In this document: one piece after another, positions 35,201 through 44,222 of the stretch
Numbering within the stretch: the first letter of the stretch is position 1
How the letters are laid out: the number at the start of each line of letters is the position of its first letter
Assembly (NCBI GenBank): GCA_963691655.1
Contig: OY829326.1
Span: forward strand, 99,943,340 to 100,007,339
Reading direction: 5' to 3'
Length of the DNA: 64,000 nucleotides
Origin: Toxonevra muliebris
Taxonomy: Eukaryota; Arthropoda; Insecta; Diptera; Pallopteridae
Translations under genes and position numbers: made by a program
The notes under the pieces: generated by a model
Database searches by the model: none
What the model saw: the letters and a program-made list of their open reading frames with translations, nothing else
What the model was told of the DNA's origin: nothing

Positions 35201-38200
35201 TGTTCAAATAAAAATTCCTTCTTTCACGTACTGGACATTTTACAATAATAAAAAAACAGCATCTAAAAAGGTTGGATCGATCAATAAAGTAGTAATTAAA
35301 AAATCAAAAAACACAATTCCGAAATAATCGCGCTTAAAGTTTCAGATCTATGTTTTTCCCGTATAAAATTTCTTTCTTTTGAACATACATAGAATCGTCT
35401 TTACCAGGGTTCCAGTGCTCCGATTTTTATAAAACTTCTAAGAGATATCCACGAAAGCATATACTTTCAAAATACCTAATAGCTATTTTCGTTTTTTTGT
35501 GTCATCGCACATTATTTTTAATTTGAAAAATATCGCTATCTTCTGAACTTAAACTATTACTAAACAAATTAAATGAGCGAAAGTTTTTTCAATGTTTCTT
35601 AGAGGAGAACATATCGAGCTGTAACCGCTAAATTGCTACAAGCGCCCAAAAGAAATCTTTACAGTAGTTTCACAGAAGTGTTTTTTTTGCTACCATGCTG
35701 CAAGGTACCAATAACGTAGGTTAAATTTGGAAAAAATTGCATTCATATCATGCGCTAGCGATGACTAAAAGTTACTAGATATATTCACCCCCTCCCTCGA
35801 CCACTTCTTTTCCACCACCAATGAAAATCTCATGCATTTCGATCGTCGATTAGAAGGCAAACAAAAAATTTTGAGGAAGAAAAAATTGAAACCCTTTCGC
35901 CCTTATAGTTAAAACCATCTAACTTCAACTTTGTAAAAAAAATTTAGCCCAAAATAAAATGTGATTTTTTCTAATCAGTACAAAGGGAAAAACCTAAATT
36001 TTTCAAATACAACGGTTAATTTCATTAAAAGAAGTCAAAATAAGGTGGTTTTGACTCTGATTTTATTACAATAAAGAGCATTTTTCTAGAAGTTACTATA
36101 ATTAGTTTCGCGATCGTTTACCCATCAGTGTCATATCTATAGTAATGACTGTATATAACACCCCCACGGGGGAAAAAGGAGTTGACGCGGTATTGCTATT
36201 TTGCCTTTTCGTGACAAAACAACTTTTGAAGTTACCATAAAAGAAAATTGTATGTAGATCCCACCGCCTATAGCCCGACTAAACTGGAGAAAATCTGTCT
36301 ATGCACAGGTTCGAAAGCATGGGCAAATTGTTTTTTTCTAGTTGACCAAGTAAACTATTTCTGCCTTTTCATGATAAACAGTTTTATCTTAGAACTAAAA
36401 AATGTTTGAGCTAAAATAAAGATGAAATGAATTGTTTTGGGCTTCGAACAAAGTGGAGTCTCACACGTGATAGTGAAAACTGTAGTGCAGGGTCAAAAAT
36501 AAGGACTTTGAAATTTAAAATTTACACTGTAAAACAAAAATATAAAGACTAATGACGTTAAAAAGAGAGCACATAAAAACTTAAAACGTAAAAATAAAAT
36601 GCATAAGTAATTTTTTCACGAAAAGTTGTGCACTGAAAAATTGTTTTCATTAAAATTTATAAGTGTGAAACGAAAAAGCTGTAACGGCAACTGTGCAGCA
36701 ATTTGCAAGCAAGGAAATTAATCGTATAAGTATTAAAAAGCTTAACCCTTTCTTCTCAAACTTTTTATTTGGGGGTAAAAAAAAATTTTGTATTTTTGGC
36801 TCGCAGATTCGGACTTTGTCCGAAAAAAAGATTGAAAACAGTTTTTGGGAAAGGCTATAGAGATTTTGGAATTTTGTTCATTATAATGACCAAAATGCAT
36901 GAAATGAGTAAAAACTCGAGAAAAAAATATTATAGAAAAACAATTATGGTTTATTTTTCAAAAGTTTAGAAAATATTTTTAAAGACACACTTGTTCACTG
37001 TGTGTAAAAGGTGAAATTTCAAACATTTTTGGAATTTGGATTTATTTATACTAAAATCAAGTACACTGATTTTTGTTTTTCAGTGGCCTATAGTAAAATA
37101 TTTCTTGAGCATATTAACCCTCTATCAATTCTCGTAATGGGCCAAAAAAGAAACTTTTTCGAAAAGGGCAAAAAAGATCCATAATCGTGGGTGCCAAAGA
37201 AAAATATTTCACATAAAATTCTACTATAAATTCCTTCACATTACTTTATAAATGATTATACCTTGGAGGTAGTGAACACTTTCACTGATTTGGATATAGT
37301 TATGGATCCTAAAATACGTTTTAATCTGTGTGTAAATAAAGCAAAGAGAATTCTTGCATTCGTTAAAAGATGGGCCAATTAATTTAGTGATCCGTATATA
37401 ACAAAAACACTTTTTACGGCACTGGTAAGACCTATTTTGGAAAATGGTTCAACAGTTTGGAGTCCTCAATATAATTACTATAAAGACAGACTTGAGTCAG
37501 TCAAAAACAGTTTCTCTTGTTGTTGCGTTAGGAAATTTACGTTGGGATCCATTACATAATTTACCTTCTTACATACATCGTCTCAAACTTATTGACCTAC
37601 TGACATTAGACAGCAGAAGAACAATGCTGAATGTTATGTTTATGACTAAATTACTGAATAAAATTGACTTAAATATCCCAAATCGTTGTTCAAGTTATCC
37701 TATCTTGATTAAATTGAGTACTTGCCGATCTAACTATGCCCAAAATGATCCATTACGTTGCATATGCAATGATTTCAACAACCAACATGACTTATTTGAT
37801 ATAACTGATTCCTTATTTTCTATAAAACAAGCAATTTTAAATTCCTTAAATAATTAAACAGCTAATGATTATAATCTGTAGCTGTTTGAAAACCATTGGA
37901 ATATATTACTTCACCCATTCACGAGTTGCGTTACACAGGCAGTCAGGCAGTCCGGACTGTTTCTGTTTCGGTCACCGATCTGTTCGCTTTTGCGGTTGTG
38001 CCCCTCGGTCGGGTGGGCGGGTAAGTGGTTCCGCTGGGATTCATTCGTAAATTGCTGAACATACAAACAAGCTCTGATGCAAAACTAACAGCTTGTCTTA
38101 TGGTTTATTATACTTAATCTGTTAGAAATGGGCAAACTTTAGGACACGTATAAATTCTTTTCTCGAGTTCTGTCAGAATCCACTTTCACAACCTTGTTAT

Positions 38201-41200
38201 TTGTTTCTTTGTTGAACTGTGTTATTCAAAACCAAATCAACCCTATCACAACCTTTCAAGTCTTTTCTACACTATAGTACCCAAATTATTTATTGTACGT
38301 TGTATATATTGTACATTAGAGTTGCGTGAATTTGTGCACTATAATGCACAATTTTTTTAAGCATGTAAAATAACTGTATCTAACAATTTTTTTTTTTAAT
38401 TTAAAAAAAAAATTTATATACCAGTTCTAAATTTTAAACTTTATACCTTCACTTCTTAATTTCATATAAATGTAATTTGGACTGTTTTTCAAAATCAAAT
38501 AAAAAAAGCTGTACTCCCGTTTTTACTCAAACTTAAATTGTACAGAAAAAAGCATTCTTGATTTAAAAGATATTTGTTTATTTTTAAAATTCCCGATAGG
38601 TTTGAAATGAGAAGTAGTTAAATATTTTTTAACATTATAATAGTCAAAAACAATGAAAGGGTTAAAGCTTTTTATGCACTAAAATTCCAATTTGGCATTG
38701 ATTAAGAAAATATTTTCATCTTTTATATATCAATGAGATCATGATTTGTGAAACTAAAAATTTTGAACTTTATAGCTGAAACCCGCAACACTACTTTGAA
38801 TCAGTGATGCCCATTTTACGACATCAACAAAATTAGCATGTCTCGGTAATTCAAAATGTTTTTGCAAAGAAAAGGTATAGTGACCAATAAACAACTTTTT
38901 ACAGAGGCGTCAATCGTTTACCCACATATATGTGTTAAAGAGATTAACGCTATATTTTACAGTATCGCCAATGCTGTAAATCAAAGGTGCCCAAAAATTT
39001 CTTATGGAAGTGCAAATACCATTACATATAAACTTATTACTATAAACTCACTGAGGACCAACAAAGCATACGAAAGTATGCAATTCCTAAGTGCTTTTAC
39101 AAAAATTAATGTGCACTATACAGGGTGACAATCGTAAAGTGACGCACACATTTCAGCAGTTATTTTCAAAAGGACAATTAAGTACAATTAAGTGTTAACA
39201 TTGCTGAATATATAAGCATTCATTTGAACCCCACCTCATTCAATATAACCTCCTTTAGCCTGCACACATGCCTTCAATCGATCCGGAAATCGTAGGACTA
39301 TTCGCCGCAAGACTTCCTGATCAATTTCAGTCCAGGCTTTCTCTATTTCTCTAATGAATTTGTCAACGACTCCAGACTGTGGTGTTAAGATGCACAAGCC
39401 TTACTCTCTAAAATACTCCAAATAGAGTAGTCCATTGGATTCAAGTCTGGGGAGTATGGTGGCCATTCTTGAGATGTTATGAATCCAGAAAAATTGTCTT
39501 TTATCCATGTTTGCGTTAATTTTGCCATGTGGGAAGGTGCAGAATCCTGCTGGAAAGCCCACTTTTCATTTCCAAATGTATCTTGGGCCCAGGGAAAAAC
39601 ATGTTCATTTAAAATGCTCCGATAAACAACCTGGTCAATTTTAACACCCTCTTCAACGAATATTAGAGGGGTTCTGGCATTAGCGGAAACTCCAGCCCAT
39701 ACCATAACGGAAGCTGGCTTTTGAACTCGGCCAACAGTCCTATTTTGTTGCGATGATGATGTTAGCCACATTCGGTCATTTTGCGCATTGAAATGTTGTT
39801 CAACCGTGAAAATTTTTTCATCTGTAAACAAGATATTTTCAACATTTTTTAACACGGAGGAGCGTAGCAACGCCTTGCATCTTTGCAGTCGCAAATCTTT
39901 CTTTTTTTGTGTCAGATCTTGAGCTTTTCGGAGCTTGTACGGCTTAAGATTAAGCTTTGATTTTGCCATGATTCGCACTGTTTCACGGTTTACTTCCACT
40001 TCCTTAGCGATTTTTCTGATTGAGCGCCTTGGATTTCGCTTGATTTTTTTTTCGTTTACGATTTTTTTCTGTTAAACCAGTAGTGGCAACTGTTGAAAAT
40101 TTTCTCCGGTCTCTATCTCCAAAACCCCCAGTTTCATTATATCGAATAATAGCTCGGTCTACCGTACGACTTGACAAATTTAAAGCCTTTGCAATTTGAC
40201 GGCTACTATAATTTGCCATGTGAAATTTCATAATTTCACGACGAATATTTTCCTTGTCCATTTTTATGGAAATTTCAAAATGTAATAACAAAAATTCAAA
40301 TGAAATTAAAAGCAAAGCCAATGATGAATGAATTTGCTTTTTAAATTAAAGAAATGGTAAATGGCAAAGCTTGCTGCAGAGTATTAAACTTGCGTCACTT
40401 TACAATTGTCACCCGGTAAATAGATTCTGGTAAACAAAAAAACTTAAAATGAGAGTTAAGTGCTTCCAATTATCACTGCTGCAAAAGAATTTTCTCTCAG
40501 TGCATTCATGAAATAGCGTAGTGCAACCCAGCTTGCTTGAAATCTGTACTTTAACTGAGAGTTTTTGCTATGAAAGATCGCTCGTGTCGGTGTGAACGCA
40601 CGACAGCTATTGTCGTATACAGTATTGCTAGAATGACGATTTTATCGTCATTTTGAACTCCAATGACAATAGACGATTTGTTCAGATATAACTATTTTTC
40701 TTATTCCTTATTTGCCTCCAAAAAAAAAAACTATACAAAAATGTATTTACCATTCGTGCTATTGAATAGCAAGATAGATTTCGGAAATGTAAATTATCCG
40801 AAATTGTATGTCAATTTATTAGCAAATAAAAAAAGGGTTTATACTAAATCAATGTATTTTTATATGTATTTTCAAAAAATTTGATGGGTTAAATCGTACC
40901 CAACAACTATACGCATTTTCAATAAGAGCGCAAAGAGCAAAATTAGTATTTAATCCAACAACTTTCGGATTCAGATTAAAAGTATATAAGTTGTCTCAAG
41001 TACTATTTGTTTGATTTAACAGTGGAAGCCTTTGTCACAAAAAAGTAAAGCTCCTGATTCATATACTAAGTCCTTGAATTCCCAACAAGGAAAACCATTG
41101 GCGAAGAGATTTTACGTCTTTGGTTCAAACACTAATTTGTTTGAAAAATAGATAAAATTGTTGGAAAAAGGTAAAAAATTTAAATGTAAATTTGGTTGAT

Positions 41201-44171
41201 TAGATTTCGATTAATATCAGTTAATTTTACTATTCACCCAGGGGCGGATACAAGGGGGGGACGAGAGGGAGCAGGCGGAAATTTCCTCTCCCAAAGGATT
41301 TTCAAACACTTAAAAATTTAATAACTTAAACAGGCAAAAAGGTGAACATAATTAGTTATTATGATTTACTTTCAATTACAAGAATAAGGGATAACCTTGC
41401 TCATTAAACCACTTTTCTTCTTAATGGAAATGTGCGGAAATAATAATGAAACTTAAACCAAATAAACCTTAAAACTCAATTCCCTCATATCTATAAGTTT
41501 GTGGGCAATATTCTCGAAAATATTCAAAGTAGTAGATTGCTAATAATACAAGAAAATAAAAATATAGTTCCGAATCACCAATCGTTATAAGCACGGTACT
41601 CCTGAGCAATATCATCAATATTGTCACTGACTTTGTGGAATGCATAAAAATATTGCTCTGCCATATTTTTCGACATTCAAGAATCGTCCGAAAAAGTTTG
41701 GCATCAAGGGCTGTTATACAAATTAAAAATTTACTCCCAGCTCCATTTTATTTGGTCTTAAAGTCCTATCATTCTATTTCAAAGTTAACATCAGCCAAAT
41801 GTCAAGTGAAAGCCGGAGTATGTAGTGTTCTGGGTCCTGCTCTTTATTCGATTTTTACCTGCGACTTGCCTGAAACTGATGGTGTTACTATAGCTACTTA
41901 TCTAGATGATACTGCCATTTTAGCGTGAAATTAATCTCATACAGAAGCTGCTAATCAAGTTTAGAAACAGCTCGACGACGATCAACAATGGTTACTTCGT
42001 GGATGAGTTCCATCTGCCTCAGGTTCGATTCCCAGATGAGGTAAAATTCTTTAAAAAAAACCATACACGAACGAGAAAAAAAGCTCCAGCCCGCGTTTCG
42101 GTTCATATAGAGAATTTTTATTTTTTATTTCCCCCCCAAAAATGTTTCCTGTATCCGGCACTGATTTACTGCATAGGAAAAGAAGTTGAAGATTATTTAA
42201 GATAATTTCTCATTTTACGGAATAATGAAGATAAATTTTTTGTTTTAAATATGACTAAAATATCTTTTCCCAGCATCATATGATATTTAAATTATAGAAG
42301 TAACTTTTTATTTTTAACAGTTTTTACATGTATTTAATATAAAATATAGCCTCACTCCAAGTATAAACTAAACAGGTTTAACACACGAAATTTCAGATGT
42401 TTTTACATCTTCATTTGTATTTACACAAAAATTTTATCACACAAATTTACATTATCCAAATCCATACTTTTAAACTTTTACACTTAAAATGAACGTCCAC
42501 CTCGAAAACCAGATAACGCAAAAATAACGCGTCTTAACTTTATCAACAACTTCTGTAGTAATTTTAAATGCGAATACTGTCGTCCCAACAATTTCACCTT
42601 TAAAATTACCGAAACTTTTTAAGATTTTTCGTTGTTGGCACACAGATTTACTCTTGAATCAACAGTGTGGCTTTTGAAACTGAGATCCAAAAGCGAACAT
42701 TTTTAATGCAACAACTTTACATTTGTTATCAACAATTTTACTCTTGATTGTAATTAACCTTAGACCCGTGTATGGTCTACCTCCTTGTTTATCGTGTACC
42801 TGGGCAGAGCATGCCCATGACTTTTTTCACATAAAATGTATAGTATGTGTGATTTTTTTTGGTAAGTTTTTACCTTTAATTAAAAGTTACGTAAAGGTAA
42901 ACCGATTTTATTGTCTATCTAGGTAAAAAAAATGTTGTTTGAGGTATAATAGTTCAGTCATTATAAAGATATACATCATAAAAATTCTGAACTGAGATTT
43001 TTATATAGGCCCCGCTCTCAAAAATTCAAATAAACAAAAATGCGCGCGCATCCACAGTACATCCAAAGTACCAAAATACCAAATTTTTTAGTTTGAAAAA
43101 AAGCATGGGCATGGTATACTAGATACACAGGTCTAAGGTTAAGAGTGTTTCAACTGTTCCGCGAAGAACGACACTGTTACTTTTACCATGAGAAAGACGA
43201 TATTCTTGTTTTAAAGATTTTCTTGTTGTGGGAAGTATTTTTTCCTAACAGTTTTTCAAAAGATAAGAGTAATTGTTTCTTCTCTCAGTGTTGAAAACTA
43301 AATTTTGAAAAATTTTACACCTTCCTTATATTTCAAAATTTTAGTAATTAAACTTTTCCATCAAATAACGATTTGTTAATGAAAATTACGATATTTTCTC
43401 TGAAATGGCGATTTTAGCTTTATAGTTTCTGAAAATTTATTCTATTTCTATAGCATTTTCACATTTTTTTTTTATGATTTTTTTCTCTCTCCCCCTCTCT
43501 TATAGATATTCTTTGTGCTACGCAAGAAAAATAATCAAATAACTTTTCTACATGTCTATCATCATGCCGGAATGGTATTTGGTGTTTATGTGTTTATAAC
43601 ATTTATGGCAGGTAAGCAACTTTTTAATCTGAATAGCTTACTAGAAAATTAAATTTTTTTTCCAAACTTTTCAGGTAGTCATTCAACCATGCTGGGTGTC
43701 ATTAATCTATTCATACACACCGTAATGTATGCATATTATTTTGTGACGTCAGTGCGTCCAATCAAACAAGCTCTATGGTGGAAACGACATATAACGCAAT
43801 TGCAATTATTGCAATTTGGTTATTTAATATTGCATTTTCTGTTCGTGATTATAAAAAATGATTGTCAACATCCGGTTATAATAGCATTTGTTGGTTTAAT
43901 ACAAAATCTATTTATGTTTGCATTATTCTTTGATTTTTATTATAAAGCTTATATGAGGAAATCATCGAAATCTGTTGCTGATGCTGGTGAAGGAAAGCAA
44001 CAGATCAATCAAACAACAACACAATTTGAACAACAGAAAAAGCAGCAAACGCAAATGTTATCAGCAACACAGCAGCAACCACAACAATATCAGCAGAAGC
44101 ATAATAATCTTCATAATAGTGATGTGCAACATGTCAGCAGCACAACAACATCAAAGACAAAATATAGTTAA
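32238..44171 (+). CDS. ELOVL-family very-long-chain fatty-acid elongase, gene 2 (five exons, 332 aa)
   Basis: Spliced CDS: 32238-32298, 32379-32569, 32765-32908, 43506-43611, 43675-44171 (999 nt, 332 aa plus stop), all GT-AG. Exon 2 opens with '[16 protein letters not shown]', a common N-terminal block of insect elongases. Motifs: KYLDLLDT at 125-132, HVYHH at 148-152, the NxxxHxxMYxYY motif at 178-189 and TQLQLLQ at 208-214. The predicted role is the same ER condensing reaction as gene 1. Odd points: intron 3 is 10.6 kb (1.9 kb in gene 1) and full of mobile elements, and the C-terminal tail from about residue 264 is a glutamine- and asparagine-rich extension encoded by CAA/CAG-rich DNA, yet it still ends in KTKYS, a KxKxx-type signal. 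It is a tandem, same-strand paralogue of gene 1 about 16 kb downstream. A poly(A) signal lies at 44217-44222. Confidence 0.95.
32379..32569 (+). CDS. ELOVL gene 2, exon 2
   Basis: The acceptor AG is at 32377-32378 and the donor GT at 32570. It encodes residues 21-84, including the '[14 protein letters not shown]' loop that precedes the second membrane region. Confidence 0.95.
32765..32908 (+). CDS. ELOVL gene 2, exon 3
   Basis: The acceptor AG is at 32763-32764 and the donor GT at 32909. It has 48 codons in phase 0 (residues 85-132), ending on KYLDLLDT. Confidence 0.95.
33743..34275. mobile_element. Nested related element with TCGGGGAATCACGGACCATT ends
   Basis: The 20-bp ends at 33743-33762 and 34256-34275 are reverse complements at 19 of 20 positions. 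The motif GGGGAAT-ACGGACC resembles the end of the enclosing element, so it may be a relative that inserted into it, or an internal duplication of its end. Confidence 0.65.
34337..34643. mobile_element. Nested MITE with GGGTCTGGCACATAGAGTCC ends, about 307 bp
   Basis: The left arm from 34337 and the right arm ending at 34643 are reverse complements over about 38 bp, sharing CACATAGAGTCCGTTGTGTA. No ORF, and no target duplication is obvious. It lies inside the 33571-34904 element. Confidence 0.75.
34908..36745. other. Intronic, no element recognised
   Basis: AT-rich intron DNA of gene 2. A motif TTACACTGTAAAACAAAAA at about 36522 resembles the CACTGTG ends seen elsewhere but has no partner. 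Confidence 0.5.
37118..37200. repeat. Inverted relative of the MITE at 25304-25388
   Basis: Begins after TTAA with CCCTCTATCAATTCTCGT and aligns with the reverse complement of 25304-25388, including a GGGCAAAAAAGAT/GAGCAAAAAATAC block and GGGTGCCAAAG/GGGCGCCAAAG at the far end. Confidence 0.75.
37264..37857 (+). pseudogene. Non-LTR retrotransposon RT C-terminal fragment
   Basis: From 37264 one frame reads a decayed region with '[17 protein letters not shown]' and an internal stop, then a shifted frame from about 37500 reads '[19 protein letters not shown]' to '...[12 protein letters not shown]' and a stop at 37857. These are the C-terminal blocks of Jockey/CR1-like insect LINE reverse transcriptases. 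It is 5'-truncated, frameshifted and inactive. The 3' UTR starts TAATGATTATAATCTGTAGC. Confidence 0.88.
38051..38230. repeat. Dispersed repeat, inverted copy of 25043-25262
   Basis: See 25043. This shorter copy runs from ATACAAACAAGCTCTGATGC to TTTGTTGAACTGTGTTATTC and lacks the insertion of about 55 bp. Confidence 0.88.
38666..39120. other. Intronic, no element recognised
   Basis: A 90-codon ORF at 38856-39128 has no family features and runs into the maT end, so it is unlikely to be real. Confidence 0.5.
39121..40416 (-). mobile_element. maT-type Tc1/mariner element, copy B (1296 bp)
   Basis: Same ends as copy A: CAGGGTGACAATCGTAAAGT at the left and GTCACCCGG at the right, where copy A has GTCACCCTG. 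TA flanks at 39119-39120 and 40417-40418. An 8-bp duplication near 39344 and T-tract expansions near 40045-40068 set it apart from copy A. It sits in intron 3 of ELOVL gene 2, antisense to the gene. Confidence 0.96.
39236..40261 (-). pseudogene. maT (DD37D) transposase, copy B, frameshifted
   Basis: N-terminal HTH half at 40004-40261 ('[10 protein letters not shown]', '[11 protein letters not shown]'). A frameshift in the expanded T tract near 40050 separates it from the catalytic half ending at 39385, which carries '[10 protein letters not shown]', 'VMVWAGVS', '[11 protein letters not shown]' and '[13 protein letters not shown]' with 37 residues between the last two Asp. A premature TAA after 'SKACAS' cuts off the last 40 or so codons. 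Inactive. Confidence 0.93.
40419..41238. other. Intronic, no element recognised
   Basis: AT-rich, nothing recognised except short palindromes such as GACGATTTTATCGTC near 40636. Confidence 0.5.
41239..42163. mobile_element. Candidate hAT-like element around an RT fragment
   Basis: The left end CAGGGGCGGATACAAGGGGG and the right end, read inward CAGTGCCGGATACAGG, are imperfect inverted repeats, both next to G/C runs of about seven. The 8-bp flanks do not match well. The interior holds an RT fragment. Confidence 0.4.
41635..42005 (+). pseudogene. Non-LTR reverse transcriptase fragment (palm motif)
   Basis: Encodes '[40 protein letters not shown]', here cited only as blocks: the '[16 protein letters not shown]' turn and the catalytic box 'YLDD', where Jockey-type insect elements have FADD/YADD. 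A stop follows, then 'EAANQV' and 'QLDDDQQW'. It is a short degenerate piece. Confidence 0.8.
42758..43138. mobile_element. piggyBac-like MITE, 381 bp
   Basis: TTAA at 42754-42757 and 43139-43142. The inverted ends CCTTAGACCCGTGTATGGTC (left) and CCTTAGACCTGTGTATCTAG (right, inward) match over 15 of the first 16 bases, with a further inner match GCATGCCCATG/CCATGCCCATGC. It lies in intron 3 of gene 2, 370 bp before exon 4. Confidence 0.85.
43506..43611 (+). CDS. ELOVL gene 2, exon 4 (histidine box)
   Basis: The acceptor AG is at 43504-43505, after a C/T-rich tract, and the donor GT is at 43612. It encodes residues 133-167 with HVYHH at 148-152. Confidence 0.96.
43675..44171 (+). CDS. ELOVL gene 2, exon 5 with Q-rich tail
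   Basis: The acceptor AG is at 43673-43674. It encodes residues 168-332. The conserved core ends near '[11 protein letters not shown]'; after that the protein is a Gln/Asn/Ser/Thr-rich tail of about 70 residues, ending in KTKYS. Confidence 0.95.
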
Positions 44172-44216
44172 ATTATATATACCTATATATAGAAAATTTA
44201 ATTTTGTAGTTTTTAA

Positions 44217-44222
44217 ATAAAA
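44217..44222 (+). promoter_or_regulatory. Poly(A) signal of ELOVL gene 2
   Basis: AATAAA lies 46 bp after the stop codon, at the same distance as in gene 1. Confidence 0.65.

Larger units (their letters stand above)
36746..38661. mobile_element. Candidate piggyBac-like composite, 1.9 kb
   Basis: Flanked by TTAA at 36742-36745 and 38662-38665, with inverted CCCTTTC at both ends (left CCCTTTCTTCTC, right inward CCCTTTCATTG). Only about 7 bp of the ends match, so the call is tentative. Inside are a decayed MITE (37118-37200), a LINE fragment (37264-37857) and a dispersed repeat (38051-38230). Confidence 0.45.
32909..43505 (+). other. Intron 3 of ELOVL gene 2 (10.6 kb)
   Basis: This intron interrupts the gene at the same position as the 1.9-kb intron 3 of gene 1. 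Its extra length is accounted for in part by recognisable insertions: the TIR element 33571-34904 with elements inside it, the piggyBac-like composite 36746-38661, the maT copy 39121-40416, the element-bounded RT fragment 41239-42163, and the piggyBac-like MITE 42758-43138. Confidence 0.9.
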
